Assembly: GCF_009389715.1 (NCBI RefSeq)
Contig: NC_052399.1
Location: 26,235,146-26,299,145, forward strand
From: Phoenix dactylifera
Taxonomy: Eukaryota; Streptophyta; Magnoliopsida; Arecales; Arecaceae
Length of the DNA stretch: 64,000 nucleotides
Direction: 5' to 3'
The position numbers and the translations under genes are program-made. Shown here one piece after another: positions 60,409 to 64,000 of the stretch. Below the pieces are notes generated by a model, which worked only from the letters and a program-made list of their open reading frames with translations, ran no database searches and was not told where the DNA came from. Each line of letters begins with the position of its first letter. Position 1 is the first letter of the stretch.

Positions 60409-63349
60409 CTGTACATGAAATAACAAATTTCTTTTAGAAATCTATAAGGGTATAAATAGCAACTAATTCAATTTAAAAGGTGAAATTGATTTTGATATCT
60501 TGGATTGTATCCATTCAAAGTCGTCATCAGGATTTGAGAAGAATATCTGCTAATTATTTTACTATATACAGCATTACAGAATTTAGGACTTTATAAGACT
60601 TCTTTTTGTCAATTGATTTCTTTTGACTGCAGCAGCACGACACTTTCTGTGATTTGCAAGTTGAAATATAAATGGTTTAACTGCAAGAAGAACAAGGAGA
60701 CATGATAAAATAATTGATAACATTAGTTTGACAAGATGGGAATAAAGGTTAGGAACAAAAGTGACTCCAATATTCTACTTGATCTGAAATGCATATACGA
60801 AGAGGACGTAAAGCACTGGATAACACAGAGAACTACATCAACCTAAAGGCACTAATCAAAGGGCCTGAGAAGGAGAGGGGAAGGGTTCAGAGATTATGGC
60901 AAAAGGGAGTGATAGCATGCTGGAGGGGAGAGAGGGAGGATGGTGGCAAACATTGAACAGCAAGGGGTTGCCTTTACATATGAACACTGCAGCAGTAATG
61001 AAAATTTTGGAGATTGCGGTAGTTGCAACAACCAGTTATGAATGTTATAAGGGTGAAGATGTGAATACAAACTAATAAGGGAGGAGAATGGGGTAAATGG
61101 GATGGCGAAGCAAAACAAAGAGGGAGGCCTTGTTTGAAACTTCAGGAGGGCGAGGATTAGTGTTGGATCTTTGTTTATGATCCAAGGTCTTTATATCCCA
61201 GACACCAGATCTCCACCTGATGGCTGAACTTAATAAATGTTTCAGTCGTTATCTAACAGCCAATAAAATTCCATTATATGCCTAGCTATTCATATCATAC
61301 ATAAAATACAGATATAAATATTTTATTGATAAAAATAAATTAAAATTCATAATATTTATTTGCTCTTCATTTATATAAGGGGGCACTTAATTAAGCCAAA
61401 TATGACAGCTCATGTCTAGCTTGTTTATATTTTGAGCTTAAAATCCTAGCTCAAGCTCAGATCATTTATTAGTCAAGCGAGTTGATGCTGAGTTTCGAGC
61501 AAAAATTGAGCTGCCAACGAACAAACAGCTTGTTTGATGGCATTACATTTGATGAGACAAGGCTCACGCAGGGCTCATCACCTAATCAAACTGAACTTGG
61601 AAATATCTAATGGAGAGAACCCAACATCAAAATAAATTAATATCAGTCCTGACCAATTACAGAAGAGATTATCATCCCTTGTTTCCTTCCACGAATATAA
61701 ATCTCCTTCCCATGTAGCCATAAATTGAGGTTAGACTTGAAGGGTTCAACAACTATAAAGGTGGTCAGCCATTGTAAAGTCATCCTGAGATGAACTTCTC
61801 TTCATAAGTCATGATTTTATTTCAGCTGATTTTCATCCTAACTAGATCAGAATCACAGCATACACTAACTAGATGCTACTTCTAGATTTGATGAGGACTC
61901 TCCCATGGATTTTTATATCAATGGCTCTTCAAAAGCTAAAAGCAGACTTTATCAAACTGTCTTCATGAATGAAATTTCCAATGTTTGTTCAATCTTAGTG
62001 CTTGGTACAAATCTTCCTTCGCATTTAATCAAGAAGTTGGATCATTTTTAATAGAATTCTATGTTGGATCATTTTTAATAGAATTCTTACTTCAAGCCCT
62101 AGATGCTGTCTTTTCCCATTTTGAGCTAATGCAAGCATTTCTTGTTGTTTTGCTGATCCTCTATTCATGTCTTGTGTCCGTCATCATATAGATGAACTCA
62201 ATGCACATCTCCTCAACAATAAACATATTATGTTTGTGTTAGTTGATCCTCATTGACAAGATCTTAGATCTACTTTTCTGTAATAAATCGCAGACTGTAG
62301 ATTGAAATGATAGAAGCAATTAAATCCACTATCACAAGTGCAAATCCTTGATCCTAAGCAAGCTTATAAAAATGCCTCTAGACAACTACGAACAAGAAAG
62401 AGGAAAAAAAATTGTAAGTAAAAAATTATTGTATCTATTCCTCCCTTTTTGAAATACACACCATCTGCTATTTTGTCCACCCTTTTTCTCTGAGTGGTAA
62501 AACAAAGAGGTCTATCAAAAAAGGTTATCTCCAGCCTTTCTCGTTTTTATCCTAAAGGATGGTCAGAAACTGTTGTTTTCTCTCTCTTTTTCTGAGTTGA
62601 GAGTGCTCATGAAACAGTTGGAACCCCATATTCCTCATGATATCAGATTATCAGCCAACCACACTGATTGGAAAAAGAAACAGATTAGATAACAGTTCCA
62701 TCAGAACTTTATCTACAACACCTTCTCACCTAAGCTCTTTGAAAAGGGCATACAACAACTAGCCGATCCCAACAAAGAAATAAAATGGGATAAAAGAATC
62801 ATTTGGTTTCCATTATTGTCAATTGTTCTTAGCAAAAGAAGCATATGATTTACGAAAAGATGAGTAGTCCGACTCACACAACTAGCAATCTCTTCAATCC
62901 TTCTAAGTCAAAATTAACCAACTAAATGGATCAAAGTTCTCTACCCAACTATCTAAAATCCAAGCATTGAGAAGTAGACAGCATAAAAAGGAAGAATAAT
63001 CAGAAATAAATCTGAAGATCTGATTTACAATAAAGTAAAATTCTGTTTATAGATCAGAGTATGAATGGACAAAAAAAAGGTTAGACTTTTCTTCAAGTCT
63101 ACACTAAACGGGTAGATGATAAACATGGGTTTCCAACATAGAGAAACAAGCATTTAAGTGCCATAAGATTAGACCATTTGACTGTGAATTGTTTACTTAT
63201 GACTGCTAATCACCAGTTCCAGGATAGTCATTGGATGGCGCACATAAATGATTCCAACTAATTAAGGAAATATCTTTTGATTAGCTGGATTTGATCCTCA
63301 TCACCCAAAAAACACAGCAACGGCTTGTGGGATATGAATTGGCAATTTC
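60409..63349. other. No gene seen
   Basis: AT-rich. Short frames only (the longest is 74 codons, minus strand, near 60894-61118), without recognisable domains. A small direct repeat (TTGGATCATTTTTAATAGAATTCT, two copies) lies at 62037-62087. Confidence 0.45.
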
Positions 63350-63540
63350 TAACCCAGACCCACAAACCTGCCTGAACCTGCCTAAAACAAAAGGAATTTG
63401 GGTGAAGAGTCTTTTACAATCAGCTTGAATTTGGTTCAATGTGACTACCCCAATTGTAAATGGGTTGAGTTCGGGTTTGGCACCAAGATCCTGTAGGTGA
63501 ATATGGGTTGCTCAGACCCTCAAACACAAACCTGCCCCCA
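63350..63540. repeat. Degenerate dispersed repeat rich in GGGTT/AACCC
   Basis: Contains ACCCAGACCCACAAACCTGCC, GAACCTGCC, GGGTTGAGTTCGGGTTTGGC and CAAACACAAACCTGCCCCC, with inverted halves. It resembles in style the block at 1080-1320. Non-coding. Confidence 0.4.
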
Positions 63541-64000
63541 AGGATAGTGGTGATATTGCAATGTGCTATGCACTACCCAAGACTTGGTAGCGAGTAAGAA
63601 GGCTGTACATTATATTTTTACAAGAAAGAAACAAAAGACACTGAAAATAAAAGTCATAGAAATAACGTGTTCAGGATGTAACATGTTTTAGTCTCCGTTT
63701 TACCTTATTCTCTCTCAATTTATTTAGATGCAGAATCCCAGATCCTTCTTTCTGATTCTCTTCTTGTTCAATTTGTTAGTGTATATAAACTGATAGTTGA
63801 AGCCATAATTGGATAACATGGTTGGTGGGTCCATATAAGATAATTGGGTTAGACATGATTTTCAACTCGGTCATAAATGTGTCAGGTATGACTTGAGGCT
63901 TGTTTGACCCAACCTCTTCCCATCATCATCCTTACTTCTAGATCTTTAGAGATCTCCTTTCAAAAGCCATCAGAAGCTGAATATACAGCATCTGATTTTT
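63541..64000. other. No gene seen
   Basis: AT-rich flank to the window end; nothing recognised. Confidence 0.5.

Noticed and set aside
1..64000. Search for CRISPR arrays, bacterial-type operons, rRNA or tRNA genes and integrated viral genes
   Set aside because: None is visible. The regular repeats present are microsatellites, tandem duplications and transposon ends, and the window is plant nuclear DNA.

Overview
This is a 64 kb piece of plant nuclear DNA, most likely from a monocot. The sequence shows AT-rich intergenic DNA, genes split by kilobase-scale GT-AG introns, and a background of CACTA, copia, LINE, Au-type SINE and MITE debris. The proteins and the dispersed repeats look palm-like, but that is an inference from memory of the families. 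Three genes can be modelled with confidence, and all three lie on the minus strand. Exon junctions were placed by hand from splice consensus, reading phase and family similarity.

Layout. 1-5.7 kb is transposon debris: a decayed copia gag on the minus strand and a non-autonomous CACTA element ending exactly at 5073. 7.0-13.3 kb is a TRICHOME BIREFRINGENCE-LIKE (TBL14-16 type) wall polysaccharide O-acetyltransferase gene of four coding exons, with a probable 3.9 kb intron in its leader. 13.3-19.3 kb is AT-rich intergenic DNA with a tandem duplication, a possible solo LTR (16264-18290) and exon-like scraps. 19.7-31.0 kb is a complete RDR1 gene (RNA-dependent RNA polymerase, 1131 residues, DLDGD catalytic motif intact) with a spliced non-coding leader. 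31-43 kb is repeat-rich and gene-poor; it holds a 171 bp tandem duplication, a 600 bp foldback structure and two exon-like segments of an unidentified minus-strand gene. 43.1-55.2 kb is a type-B response regulator gene (ORR21/ARR1-ARR2 type, 679 residues) with a 6.3 kb first intron full of insertions and a leader carrying four small upstream ORFs. 55.2-64 kb is intergenic; it includes a 5'-truncated LINE with an intact RNase H domain and perfect target-site duplications, an LTR- or promoter-like stretch, and a possible terminal exon of another minus-strand gene at 60352-60408.

The genes belong to separate pathways: cell-wall acetylation, antiviral and secondary siRNA production, and cytokinin-responsive transcription. 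Nothing suggests they work as a unit, and I see no gene cluster or previously undescribed system. The points most worth checking are the uORF-rich response-regulator leader (including an AUG directly followed by a stop), the foldback element, the paired MITEs with a 91 bp AT core, and the unassigned exon-like segments.
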